A stretch of 36,025 nt of DNA from CAYLLN01 sp036496265 (GTDB lineage: Bacteria; Planctomycetota; Planctomycetia; Pirellulales; Pirellulaceae): assembly GCA_036496265.1 (NCBI GenBank), contig DASXLL010000375.1, positions 1-36,025 of the forward strand, given 5' to 3'. The notes under the pieces were generated by a model. That model did not search any database, was not told where the DNA came from, and saw only the letters and a list, made by a program, of their open reading frames with translations. Below, one piece after another: positions 17,864 through 26,271 of the stretch (position 1 is its first letter; every line of letters begins with the position of its first letter). The translations under genes were made by a program, and so were the position numbers.

Positions 17864-19549
17864 ATGGATTTTGTCAACCAAGCCTATGCCCAACTGCTCG
17901 AGCTAATTCGCTCGATGAGCGCCGGCACGCGCCTGGCAACGGCGCTGCTCTTGGTGATCGTCGTCGTAAGCCTGGCATATCTCTTTCAATATCAGGCCGG
18001 CGGCGGGACGGAATATCTGCTTGGCGGCCGCGGTTTCACGCAAAGCGAGCTAACCGCGATCGAGACATCGTTCGCGAAAGCAAAGCTCGGCAAGAGCCAG
18101 GTCGTCGGCAGCCAAATCCGCATTCCTCGCGGCCACAAAGACCAATACCTCGCAGCCCTGGCCGACGGCAACGCCCTCCCAGCCGACTTTTACAAATATC
18201 TCGACGATGCGATCAGTGCCGACAGTCCTTTTTCCAGCAGCAAGTCACTGGAAATGCGCCGTTGGAATGCCAAGCAAAAAGAACTATCGCTGATCATTGG
18301 CCGCATGAGCGGCATCGAAACGGCCACCGTCCAATATGACGAAGAAGTCAAACGCGGCCTCACGCAGCAAAAACAAAAAACGGCGATGGTCGCCGTCCAA
18401 ACGCGCGGCGGCCAACTCGATGACGAGCAGGTCAAAGCCATCCGCAACGTCGTCGCCTCGGCTTACGCTGGTCTCGACCGCCGCAGCATCACGATTACCG
18501 ATCTCAACGGAACAACCTATGGCGGCATCATCGGCCCAGATGGCGTCAGCGATGAAGAGAGCATTTATGCGGCCCACAAACTTAAATACGAGCGCGAATG
18601 GCAGCGGAAAATTAAAGAGCAAATTTCGTATATTCCGGGCGTGATTGTCGGTATCAATGTCGAGTTGAATCCCGAGACGATTCACAAAAGTGACACATTA
18701 AAATATGACAAGCAGCCGGTCGCGGTCAACATTCAGGAATCAACGAAAGACGCTACAAGCCGTGCGCCAAACATCGGCGGTCGCGTTGGCGCGCAAGCCA
18801 ACGGCGTAGAGACGCAAGGCAATCGCCCGATCGCAATCACGGCGGCCGGAGGCGGCCCCGAATCGCAAACGACGGAGTCCCGCTCCAACAGTCAAAGCAT
18901 CCCCGGTTTTGAAACCAACGTGGTGGAGATGGCCCGGTTGACTCCCAAGAAGGTCACCGCTTCGATCGACATCCCCGCCAGTTATTACGTCGAAGTCTGG
19001 AAGAAGCGCAATCCGCAATCCATTGACAAACCCGCCAAGCAGCCCGAACAGGCCGATTTGGCCACAATCGAAGCGGAAACCAAGCAGCGACTGAAAGAAA
19101 CCGTGCGCAACCTGCTGCCCGACGTCGATAAGGGCACCAATCCGTATCCGCACATCGTCGTCGAAACCTACACGGACACACCGAAGGCTGCCGCTGCCCC
19201 ACCAAGCCTGGCGGCGAACGCCGGAAGTTGGCTCGCCGACAACTGGCAAACGCTGGCCATGGTCGGCGTCGGACTCGTCAGCCTGCTGATGCTCCGCGGC
19301 ATGATTCGCTCACCGGGCGGTTCGCCTGCGGTACCCACAACGGCAACCGCTGCCAGTGGTGATGTAGCCGCACCGAATTTGACGATCCATCAGCCGCCGG
19401 CCGACGAAGAGCCCGAACCGGCGCGGACCCTGAAATCGCGATTCCGCTCGACCGGACCCGATCTGAAATCCGAGCTCCACGAAATCGTCAAGGAAAATCC
19501 CGACGCCGCGGTCAACATCCTACGCTCGTGGATCGGCGAAGCCGCGTGA
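17864..19549 (+). CDS. fliF: Flagellar MS-ring protein FliF
   Basis: This 561-residue protein is the size expected for FliF. The first membrane segment is at about residues 23-42 (LATALLLVIVVVSLAYL), followed by the YscJ/FliF ring-building domains (about 45-220, with SGIETATVQYDEE and SAYAGLDRRSITITDLNG). A periplasmic beta-collar region follows, then the second membrane segment at about 456-480 (LAMVGVGLVSLLMLRGMI). The last 22 residues (IVKENPDAAVNILRSWI) match the FliG-binding tail. FliF forms the inner-membrane ring that houses the export gate. GAGG precedes the ATG. Confidence 0.96.
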   Translation: MDFVNQAYAQLLELIRSMSAGTRLATALLLVIVVVSLAYLFQYQAGGGTEYLLGGRGFTQSELTAIETSFAKAKLGKSQVVGSQIRIPRGHKDQYLAALADGNALPADFYKYLDDAISADSPFSSSKSLEMRRWNAKQKELSLIIGRMSGIETATVQYDEEVKRGLTQQKQKTAMVAVQTRGGQLDDEQVKAIRNVVASAYAGLDRRSITITDLNGTTYGGIIGPDGVSDEESIYAAHKLKYEREWQRKIKEQISYIPGVIVGINVELNPETIHKSDTLKYDKQPVAVNIQESTKDATSRAPNIGGRVGAQANGVETQGNRPIAITAAGGGPESQTTESRSNSQSIPGFETNVVEMARLTPKKVTASIDIPASYYVEVWKKRNPQSIDKPAKQPEQADLATIEAETKQRLKETVRNLLPDVDKGTNPYPHIVVETYTDTPKAAAAPPSLAANAGSWLADNWQTLAMVGVGLVSLLMLRGMIRSPGGSPAVPTTATAASGDVAAPNLTIHQPPADEEPEPARTLKSRFRSTGPDLKSELHEIVKENPDAAVNILRSWIGEAA

Positions 19550-19552
19550 ACA

Positions 19553-19628
19553 GTTCAAAGTTCCGAGTTCAAAGTTCAAGGTTAACTTTGACTTCGCAAC
19601 TTTGAACCTTGAACCTTGAACTTTGAAC
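19553..19628. repeat. Heptamer array (GTTCAAA family), inverted blocks, fliF-fliG gap
   Basis: The in-phase words GTTCAAA, GTTCCGA, GTTCAAA, GTTCAAG lie at 19553-19580. They are followed by the complementary words TTTGAAC, CTTGAAC, CTTGAAC, TTTGAAC at 19601-19628. The array fills nearly the whole intergenic gap, and no Shine-Dalgarno sequence is left before fliG. Confidence 0.87.
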
Positions 19629-19640
19629 CTTTGCCTTCAC

Positions 19641-20780
19641 ATGTCACAACTTCCACCATCCCTGCGAAAAGCCGCCGTGCTAATCTCCGCGCTTAATGAG
19701 CGCGAGGCGGATGCGCTTTTGCAGCAGATGAGCGCGGACGACGCGGCCAAAGTGCGCAGCGCCCTCGTCGAACTGCAAGACATATCCGCCGAAGAGCAAC
19801 AACAAGTCCTGGCCGAGTTCCTGACGGCACAAAACCGCTCGCAGCAACCTGAACCAGACGATGGCGGCGTCGATCTCGACATTAGCCCTGCCGTGGAAGC
19901 GGCGATTGAAAATTACGTTCCACCTGAGCCGCAAAAGGTCATTCCTGCAGCCACCGACGACCGGCCGTCGTTCGATTTTCTGGCCGACGTCGATGCCAAG
20001 GCCATTGCCACCGTGCTTAGCCGGGAATTGCCGCAGACGATAGCCGTTGTGATCGCTCACTTGCCGCCGGAAAAAGGTGCAGCGGTGCTCGAACTGCTCC
20101 CACCGGTACTCGCGACGGAAGCCTTGGAGCGAATCGCCTGGCTCGATCAGTTGGCTCCCGCCGTGCAAGCGGACCTGGCCCGCGAGCTGCGCCGCCAACT
20201 CGCGCCGCATCTTCGCCTGGCGACCGGCGGCCCCGGTTGGCTGCCGCACGTGAACGCCGTGCTCGGCGCGATGGATTTTCGCCAGCGCCAGCGACTGGTG
20301 GTCCAACTTGGCCAGCGCAATCAAACACTGCTTGATCGGCTAGGTCTATTTCCCACCGCCCACGGCGCTTCCAACGACCAGCAAGTCGTGTCGATGCGCT
20401 ACCGCATCGACTCAGAGCCGGAGACTGCTCCGTCGCCATCCCGGCGTCAAAAACTAAACAGCGACGAGCAAACCTGGCTGACGTTCGACGATCTGGTGCA
20501 GCTCGACGATCGCGCCCTGCGAACCATTTTCGCTTCAGCCGAGACCGAAATGGCTCTTCTCGCCCTCACCGGCGCGGAGCCGCGGCTGATCGCCCGAATT
20601 TTGCGCAAGTTGCCGGCGAACGACGCCGCCACGCTACGGCACCGCTTGGAGCATCCCGGTCCGCTGCGTTTGCGCGATGTCGAGCAAGCCCGCGCGGCGG
20701 TCGCCGCAGTTGCCAGCCGCCTGGCCCACGAAGGAACCATCCAGCTGCCGGCCAGCGTCCGGTTCGCCGCCGCCGTTTAA
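19641..20780 (+). CDS. fliG: Flagellar motor switch protein FliG (divergent)
   Basis: The protein has 379 residues from the ATG at 19641; a TTG frame 18 bp upstream lies in repeat DNA. The N-terminal FliF-binding domain starts SLRKAAVLISALNEREADALLQQM. The middle domain has ELPQTIAVVIAHLPPEKGAAVL, where the usual EHPQ is ELPQ. The C-terminal torque domain retains FDDLVQLDDRALRTIF and GPLRLRDVEQAR, but the MFxF hinge is replaced by TWLTF. A low-similarity stretch at about residues 60-120 lengthens the linker. FliG couples the stator to the rotor and selects rotation direction. The core charged residues of the LDDR helix are kept, so function is likely retained. Confidence 0.93.
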   Translation: MSQLPPSLRKAAVLISALNEREADALLQQMSADDAAKVRSALVELQDISAEEQQQVLAEFLTAQNRSQQPEPDDGGVDLDISPAVEAAIENYVPPEPQKVIPAATDDRPSFDFLADVDAKAIATVLSRELPQTIAVVIAHLPPEKGAAVLELLPPVLATEALERIAWLDQLAPAVQADLARELRRQLAPHLRLATGGPGWLPHVNAVLGAMDFRQRQRLVVQLGQRNQTLLDRLGLFPTAHGASNDQQVVSMRYRIDSEPETAPSPSRRQKLNSDEQTWLTFDDLVQLDDRALRTIFASAETEMALLALTGAEPRLIARILRKLPANDAATLRHRLEHPGPLRLRDVEQARAAVAAVASRLAHEGTIQLPASVRFAAAV

Positions 20781-20791
20781 CAAAACAAATC

Positions 20792-21448
20792 ATGGCTGGA
20801 ATCATCAAAGCATCGGGACACATCGACGCCGCCGCGAAGGCGCCGCTCAAGGCGTTTCACTTCGACGACGTCGGCCAGTCGTATGTCGGCCGGGTGCGGT
20901 CCGAGGCGGCTGAGATTGTGAACCAGGCGCGGAAAGAAGCTGCGCAAATCAAGGCCAAAGCCACTGAAGAAGGCCGCCAGGCCGGCATTCAAGCGGCACA
21001 AGCATCGTTGAAGGTGCGGCTCGATCAGCAGCTCGGCGAAATTCTCACCGCCCTGCGGCAAGCGACGGTTCAGATTGAACAATCGCGCCACGCCTGGCAG
21101 CAGCACTGGGAGCGCCACGCCGTGAATCTGGCCGCCGCGATCGCGGTCCGCATCTGCCGCCGCGAGCTGAGCCAACAGCCGGAGATCTCGCTCACCTGGA
21201 TTCGCGAAGCATTGCAACTGGCCGGCAACAATGCTGAAGTCGTCCTGAGGCTGCATCCCGACGATCATGCAGCACTTGCGCAGCAGGTCGAGAAGCTCAA
21301 GCACGAGCTGACCGGTATCGGCGCGGTAAAGATCATCGCCGACCCGGCCATTTCCTCGGGCGGCTGCCGAGTCGATACCGAATTCGGCTCGCTCGACCAG
21401 CAGCTCGAATCACAACTCGCCCGCATCACGGAGGAGCTGCTCAGCTAA
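20792..21448 (+). CDS. fliH: Flagellar assembly protein FliH
   Basis: The protein has 218 residues. A short N-terminus is followed by a long charged coiled coil (about 35-115) rich in Ala, Glu, Gln and Lys, as in FliH and the V-ATPase E subunit. The C-terminal domain contains AAAIAVRICRRELSQQPEI and VVLRLHPDDHAAL, matching the FliH/HrpE family. FliH regulates the export ATPase FliI and docks it to the FliN ring. It sits between fliG (11 bp) and fliI (9 bp), the usual order. No clear Shine-Dalgarno sequence is present. Confidence 0.93.
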   Translation: MAGIIKASGHIDAAAKAPLKAFHFDDVGQSYVGRVRSEAAEIVNQARKEAAQIKAKATEEGRQAGIQAAQASLKVRLDQQLGEILTALRQATVQIEQSRHAWQQHWERHAVNLAAAIAVRICRRELSQQPEISLTWIREALQLAGNNAEVVLRLHPDDHAALAQQVEKLKHELTGIGAVKIIADPAISSGGCRVDTEFGSLDQQLESQLARITEELLS

Positions 21449-21457
21449 TTCGGTTAT

Positions 21458-22816
21458 ATGACTCGTTTCGCGAACCAACTCGATTCGATTATTCCGACGG
21501 CGATGTCCGGTGGCATCGTCCGCACCGAAGGCCTCGCCGCCGCGGTGGCTGGGCTGCCTGCGCCCGTCGGGGCGGTCGTCGAAATCGAGCGGCCACCGCA
21601 TTCGTTCGTCGAAGCCGAAGTCATTGGCTTTCGCGGCCGCGAGACGATCGTGTATCCGCTCGAAGAAATGACGGGAGTTCGTCAAGGCAATCGCGTCCAC
21701 CTTAAACAGACGCGGCGCATGTTGCGTGTCGGCCCGGAATTGCTCGGCCGTGTCATCGACGCCCGCGGCCACGCAATCGACAATCGTCCGCCGCCCGTCC
21801 TGAGCGAGCGCATTTCGACATCCAATCCTCCGCCGAGGGCGACGAGTCGCCCTCGAATTGATTCGCCTCTTTCCACCGGCGTGCGCGCGATCGACGGGCT
21901 GCTCACGTGCGGCGTGGGTCAGCGAATCGGCATTTTTTCCGGCTCGGGCGTCGGCAAAAGCGTCACGCTCGGCATGATGGCCCGCTACACCTCAGCGGAC
22001 ATCAGTGTCATTGCCCTGATCGGCGAGCGCGGCCGCGAAGTGAACGATTTTTTGGAGCGCGACCTGGGCGACGCGGGCCGCGCGAGGAGCGTCGTCGTGG
22101 TCGCCACGAGCGATCAACCGGCGCTCGTGCGTGTGCATGCTGCGCAAACTGCGACGGCCGTTGCCGAATACTTCCGCGACGCCGGAAAAAACGTGCTCCT
22201 GATTATGGATTCGCTCACGCGGTTTGCCATCGCGCAGCGCGAGATTGGCCTGGCTTCCGGGGAGCCGCCCACGACGCGTGGTTATCCGCCCAGCGTTTTC
22301 GCCTTGTTGCCGAAACTTGTCGAACGCGCCGGTCGCACGGAGCGCGGCAGCATTACGGCGCTTTATTCCGTGCTCGTCGAAGGCGACGACACGAACGAAC
22401 CGGTCAGCGATGCCGTTCGCGGCCTGCTCGATGGCCACGTCGTGCTCTCCCGCCGCCTGGCTTCCCAAGCCCATTGGCCGGCCATCGACGTGCTGGAAAG
22501 CATCAGCCGGCTTTTCCCCGACATTACTCCGCCAGAGCAGCGCTCCGCCGCTCAATCCGTTCGCGAGCTGCTAGCCGCCTACCGCGATCACGAAGACCTC
22601 ATTTCAATTGGCGCCTACCGCGCCGGCGCCAATCCCGCGGTGGACGCCGCCATTGCGATGCGCGAAGAGATCAACCGCTTTCTTCGTCAAGCCATCGAAG
22701 ATCAATCCAGCGTCGAAAAAGCCCGCGCCGACTTGCTGAAACTTGCTCAGCGATGTCAAGCGGCGCGCAAACCGGCAACGCCGCCAGCGCCGTCCAAACC
22801 AAACGCCGGCAAATGA
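21458..22816 (+). CDS. fliI: Flagellum-specific export ATPase FliI
   Basis: This 452-residue protein is close to the usual length. Walker A GSGVGKSV lies at 162-169, followed by the GERGREVNDFLERDLG motif of the F1-beta-like family, Walker B LLIMDSLTRFA and the GEPPTTRGYPPSVFALLPKLVERAGR block. The N-terminal beta barrel includes RETIVYPLEEMTGVRQGN. It powers unloading and unfolding of export substrates with FliH and FliJ. Residues 126-133 (PRATSRPR region) are encoded by a 22-bp palindrome and form an extra loop where other FliI proteins have a shorter linker before the IDxPLxTGVRAIDGLLT motif. Confidence 0.97.
   Translation: MTRFANQLDSIIPTAMSGGIVRTEGLAAAVAGLPAPVGAVVEIERPPHSFVEAEVIGFRGRETIVYPLEEMTGVRQGNRVHLKQTRRMLRVGPELLGRVIDARGHAIDNRPPPVLSERISTSNPPPRATSRPRIDSPLSTGVRAIDGLLTCGVGQRIGIFSGSGVGKSVTLGMMARYTSADISVIALIGERGREVNDFLERDLGDAGRARSVVVVATSDQPALVRVHAAQTATAVAEYFRDAGKNVLLIMDSLTRFAIAQREIGLASGEPPTTRGYPPSVFALLPKLVERAGRTERGSITALYSVLVEGDDTNEPVSDAVRGLLDGHVVLSRRLASQAHWPAIDVLESISRLFPDITPPEQRSAAQSVRELLAAYRDHEDLISIGAYRAGANPAVDAAIAMREEINRFLRQAIEDQSSVEKARADLLKLAQRCQAARKPATPPAPSKPNAGK
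21834..21855. repeat. 22-bp palindrome inside fliI coding sequence
   Basis: The arm CGAGGGCGAC (21834-21843) is separated by GA from its exact reverse complement GTCGCCCTCG (21846-21855). It shares the GAGGGCG/CGCCCTC core with the palindrome upstream of fliN (29448-29476), which suggests one dispersed repeat family. It is read in frame. Confidence 0.75.
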
Positions 22817-22824
22817 CGAAGCAC

Positions 22825-22873
22825 GAATGACCAATGACACAAAACAATTGACCACTGACGACTGACAATTGCC
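22825..22873. repeat. Heptamer array (xAxTGAC family), direct, fliI-fliJ gap
   Basis: Seven 7-bp units follow in phase: GAATGAC, CAATGAC, ACAAAAC, AATTGAC, CACTGAC, GACTGAC, AATTGCC. Unlike most sites here there is no inverted block. The array ends four bases before the fliJ ATG. Confidence 0.75.
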
Positions 22874-22877
22874 CAAA

Positions 22878-23330
22878 ATGTTCCACTTCCGCCTCCAAAC
22901 CCTGCTTCGCCTGCGAATCGCTGAGCGCGATCAGCGCCGAGCTGAGCTGGCGAAGGCGCTCCGCGCCGAGGAAGTGCTCCGCGTGGAAGATGAGCACGTG
23001 GCGGAGGAACAAAACATCCTGGCTCAGCGGTCGCGGGCGTTGAAAGCGCCTGGTTCAGCCGACATCGACAGCTTGCTGCAAACACACCGCTACGAGCTCG
23101 TGCTCGATGCCAAGCGAAAACAACTGGCGGGGCAAATTCAGCAAGTCCAAACTGAGACCGAGCGTCGCCGGTTAGTCGTCGTTGAAGCCGATCGGCAGGT
23201 GCGCGTTCTGGAAAAGCTCAAGGAGCGACAAGCCGCCACCCATCGCCGGGAAGCGGATCGCCAAGAGGCCAAGCTCTACGACGAGATGGCGACCATCGGC
23301 TATAGCCGGCGGCGGGAGGCGAACGTATGA
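22878..23330 (+). CDS. fliJ: Flagellar export protein FliJ
   Basis: The protein has 150 residues from the ATG at 22878 and is almost entirely charged coiled coil. It starts FHFRLQTLLRLRIAERDQRRAELAKAL, the FliJ N-terminal pattern, and ends with a helix containing LEKLKERQAATHRREADRQEAKLYDEMA, also typical. FliJ is the stalk of the export ATPase and escorts chaperones to the gate. Its stop overlaps the next gene start (ATGA). The sequence is weakly conserved across the family, but position after fliI and length support the call. Confidence 0.9.
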   Translation: MFHFRLQTLLRLRIAERDQRRAELAKALRAEEVLRVEDEHVAEEQNILAQRSRALKAPGSADIDSLLQTHRYELVLDAKRKQLAGQIQQVQTETERRRLVVVEADRQVRVLEKLKERQAATHRREADRQEAKLYDEMATIGYSRRREANV

Positions 23331-24025
23331 AAACAGCCCTCTCCTCGCTCGGCTCGCTCTTTACCGCGCTCGGCATCGGCACGCTGATTACCGTGTTGGT
23401 CATCATGGCAATGCTGTGGTGGAAAGGCGCGCTCACCGATGAGCGCGTTCTCGGCATGCTCGCGGCTCTGCAAGGCATCAAGCCGCCGCCGCCACCTGGC
23501 TTATCTGCGATCAACGTCGATGCCGAACAGCCGTCGCTCGATCAAATTCTCGGCTCGCGAATGAAGGCCGGCCTGGACCTCGATCTGCGGGAAAGCGCCA
23601 TCGACAAGGGTCTCGGTGATCTTCGCACGATCGAAACGGCTCTGCAAAACGAGACCAAACGCCTCGACTCTTGGAAGCAATCGTTCGACAAGCGCCTCTC
23701 TGAGCTGCAAACGGCTGCGGCGGATGCCTCACTTCGCGAAGTCGAGCAGACCCTGGAAGTAATTCAGCCCAAGCAAGCCAAGGACCAGCTCGTAAAAATG
23801 CTTGAAGAGCCGAAAACGGCGACCGACGATCCGATGGAAGATGTGGTGAGAATTCTCAAGGCGATGCCGCTCGACAAGCGAAAAAAGATTCTGGCGGAGT
23901 TCAAAACACCCGACGAAAACAAAATCCTGTCCGAAATCCTGCGCGTCATTCGCCTGGGCGGCTCTGATACCGAGCTCTTGCGCGATACTCGCAGCCAACT
24001 GCAACAGCAGGGAACGAATTTGTAG
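23327..24025 (+). CDS. MotE-like / MgtE-N-like membrane protein of the flagellar cluster
   Basis: The protein has 232 residues, with one membrane segment at about 12-33 (ALGIGTLITVLVIMAMLWW), a Pro-rich spacer, a coiled coil at about 85-150, and a C-terminal helical domain with VVRILKAMPLDKRKKILAEF that resembles the MgtE N-terminal fold found in MotE and similar proteins. MotE-type proteins lie next to fliJ in many bacteria and act as chaperones or partners of the stator. The periplasmic location of the coiled coil is inferred. Translation is probably coupled to fliJ through the ATGA overlap. A MotE role is likely but unproven, since only the general architecture is recognisable. Confidence 0.65.
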   Translation: MKTALSSLGSLFTALGIGTLITVLVIMAMLWWKGALTDERVLGMLAALQGIKPPPPPGLSAINVDAEQPSLDQILGSRMKAGLDLDLRESAIDKGLGDLRTIETALQNETKRLDSWKQSFDKRLSELQTAAADASLREVEQTLEVIQPKQAKDQLVKMLEEPKTATDDPMEDVVRILKAMPLDKRKKILAEFKTPDENKILSEILRVIRLGGSDTELLRDTRSQLQQQGTNL

Positions 24026-24074
24026 CGCCACGAAGAGCCAAACACGCTGCCAAGAGACAGACGGAACCGACACA

Positions 24075-25646
24075 ATGCCATCTACGACAACCACCACCGT
24101 CACGATCGGATCAATTCTCGATCTGATCGGCCCGACGACGCAATCCGCGGCGTCCAACGAGAACCAATCCGTTTTCGATACGCTATTGCAAGCGATTCAA
24201 CCATCGTCCGCGCCGCCACCGTCTGAGCCGTCGCCGCCGCTCGCCGATTCACGGTCCCCCCCGACGGCCCACTCTCGTTCTCGCGATCACAATCGGCAGC
24301 CAGCCGCCAATGATCCGACGGTCAGCGACAGTTCCACGAACAGCTCCGATCAGGATCACGATTCTTCTCAAGCGGCCCCGGAATCAACTACCGCCCCCGC
24401 CGCTACCAACAACGCCAACGGCCCAGCCGAGCATCAAAATTCAGACCACACCGACGACCAAGCCCACGACAAGACCGACGACCAGCTTGCGTCACAACAG
24501 GTAGTCGCTCAATCGCTCGCCGGCTTGCCGACGGCCCCGAAGAATATTTCTCCACCCGACGCTCCGGCGGCGGATACCGCCGCCACTTTTGAAGAAATCG
24601 CGAATTCCGCTCCGGCCAAGACCCTCGCGTCCCCAGGAAAATCCTCTCCGACGACTCAGGCAAACGCGGCACAGCCCGGCGTGCCGGCTCAGGCCAACTC
24701 TGCAACTGCTGACAATGCGCAGCAAGCAGTTAGCGATCAATTAAAGCCGATTTCCACTGCGGCTGCCGACGAGTCAAAGGCACAACAGGCCGCTGCAAAA
24801 ACTCAAGCGGTGGATAAAGTCGAGCCGGCGAACAAAGACGACAAAGAGCAGACGAGCACCGACGATTCGCAGCAACCGGTGGATATCAAGCTAACCGCCG
24901 ACCCGCAGCCCCAGCCAGCTCAACCGAAACCGCACGACCAATCGCCCGGCATCGATCCCTCGCAGCTAACCCCCGACGCATCGGCAGGTGCCACGCCGGG
25001 AGGCGACGGCACGAGCGCCCAAATGGCGACTGCGACGCCGATTATCGCGCCAGTTGTCAATTTGAACCCAGCTTCTCAGGCACCCGTCGCCTCACAATCG
25101 GCCAACTCCAACGCGACGGTCGCCATTTCGAATGCTCCATCGCGGCCTCGTTTGCCGGCTCAATCCCTCGCTCCGGCTGCGAATGCCGCGACTCGTCCGG
25201 GATCGACGGAGGTGGATTCGACGCGGCTTATCAGCCGTGTTGTTCGTGCCGTTTCCGCCGCCCATGAGCGCGACGGTGAAGTGCATTTGCGGCTCAGTCC
25301 GCCGGAGCTCGGATCGCTGCGGCTCGATGTCCGCGTCGAAAACGGCACACTCACGGCCCATGTGCAGACCGAAACCGATGCGGCCCGCACGGCGATCATC
25401 GACAACTTACCGGCGCTCCGCGACCGCCTCGCCGATCAAGGCGTGCGCATCGACCGGTTCGATGTCGATCTGATGCAGCGCCAGCCCGGCGGCATGCCCG
25501 ATCAGCCGGGCGGTCGCCAACCCGACATGCCCGAAGTGCCGCTGCGCTTTGCACCGCCAACACGAAGCACGGCCGCAACTGCACCGATAGCAACCAGCTC
25601 GTCGCCTTCGCTGGGCAATAGCGGTGGCCTAAACGTCGTCATCTAA
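24075..25646 (+). CDS. fliK: Flagellar hook-length control protein FliK
   Basis: The protein has 523 residues. The first 370 are low-complexity, rich in Ala, Gln, Asp, Pro and Ser, as expected of the disordered ruler part of FliK. The C-terminal Flg_hook domain (about 385-470) reads GEVHLRLSPPELGSLRLDVR and GTLTAHVQTETDAARTAI, with the PPELG signature. FliK measures hook length and switches FlhB from rod/hook to filament substrates. It is followed by flgD after 42 bp, consistent with hook genes. Confidence 0.92.
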   Translation: MPSTTTTTVTIGSILDLIGPTTQSAASNENQSVFDTLLQAIQPSSAPPPSEPSPPLADSRSPPTAHSRSRDHNRQPAANDPTVSDSSTNSSDQDHDSSQAAPESTTAPAATNNANGPAEHQNSDHTDDQAHDKTDDQLASQQVVAQSLAGLPTAPKNISPPDAPAADTAATFEEIANSAPAKTLASPGKSSPTTQANAAQPGVPAQANSATADNAQQAVSDQLKPISTAAADESKAQQAAAKTQAVDKVEPANKDDKEQTSTDDSQQPVDIKLTADPQPQPAQPKPHDQSPGIDPSQLTPDASAGATPGGDGTSAQMATATPIIAPVVNLNPASQAPVASQSANSNATVAISNAPSRPRLPAQSLAPAANAATRPGSTEVDSTRLISRVVRAVSAAHERDGEVHLRLSPPELGSLRLDVRVENGTLTAHVQTETDAARTAIIDNLPALRDRLADQGVRIDRFDVDLMQRQPGGMPDQPGGRQPDMPEVPLRFAPPTRSTAATAPIATSSSPSLGNSGGLNVVI

Positions 25647-25688
25647 CGAACCAAAACGTAATCGTTTTAAGAGAACAAGGAACCGCCC

Positions 25689-26153
25689 ATGGCCGATATC
25701 GGTGCAACCACGGGTACCAGCAGCGGATCGTCTTCATCGTCAACCAGTTCGGCTGTCGCCGGAACGAACGGCCTGCAGGACCTGGACATCAATCAGTTTC
25801 TGCAGCTCATGGTCAGCGAGCTCATGAATCAAGACCCGCTCAATCCGATGGACAATACACAATTGGTGCAGCAGATCGGCGAGTTGCGTTCGATCGCCGC
25901 CTCCGATCAGCTCACCACGTCGCTGCAGTCACTACAAACTCAGCAAAGCCTGACCACGGCTGCCAGCTTGATCGGCAAACAAGTCACGGCCCTCGATTCG
26001 CAAAACAATAACGTTTCCGGAACGATCAGCGCCGTTACAGTCCAAGTCGATCAAACGAACAACAACAAGCGCTCCTATCAAGTCAAAATCGGCGACCAAA
26101 CGGTCGATCTCAACAATATTCGCGAGGTCGATGGATCGCCCATTGGGCAATGA
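25689..26153 (+). CDS. flgD: Flagellar hook assembly scaffold FlgD (short form)
   Basis: The protein has 154 residues. A Ser/Thr/Gly-rich head is followed by the FlgD N-terminal signature FLQLMVSELMNQDPLNPMDN at about 36-55, then TQLVQQIGELRSI. The C-terminal part is short (about 60 residues) and lacks the long FlgD Ig/Tudor region of enteric FlgD (about 230 residues). FlgD caps the growing hook. AAGGA precedes the ATG. The final Gln codon and the stop lie in the heptamer array that follows. Confidence 0.92.
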   Translation: MADIGATTGTSSGSSSSSTSSAVAGTNGLQDLDINQFLQLMVSELMNQDPLNPMDNTQLVQQIGELRSIAASDQLTTSLQSLQTQQSLTTAASLIGKQVTALDSQNNNVSGTISAVTVQVDQTNNNKRSYQVKIGDQTVDLNNIREVDGSPIGQ

Positions 26154-26233
26154 CGAATGACTAAACCCGAATGACCAATGAACGTGCAATTGGAAAGCTC
26201 ATCGGTTATTCGATATTCGTCATTCGTCATTTG
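26148..26233. repeat. Heptamer array (GAATGAC family), inverted blocks, flgD end and flgD-flgE gap
   Basis: The words CAATGAC, GAATGAC, TAAACCC, GAATGAC, CAATGAA (26148-26182) are followed by the complementary words ATTCGAT, ATTCGTC, ATTCGTC (26208-26228). The flgD stop codon TGA is part of the first word. The same word family occurs at fliI-fliJ, fliN-fliO and fliQ-fliR. Confidence 0.85.
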
Positions 26234-26271
26234 GATGAACTGGACAACTTTCCTACGCAAAGGATTCCAAT

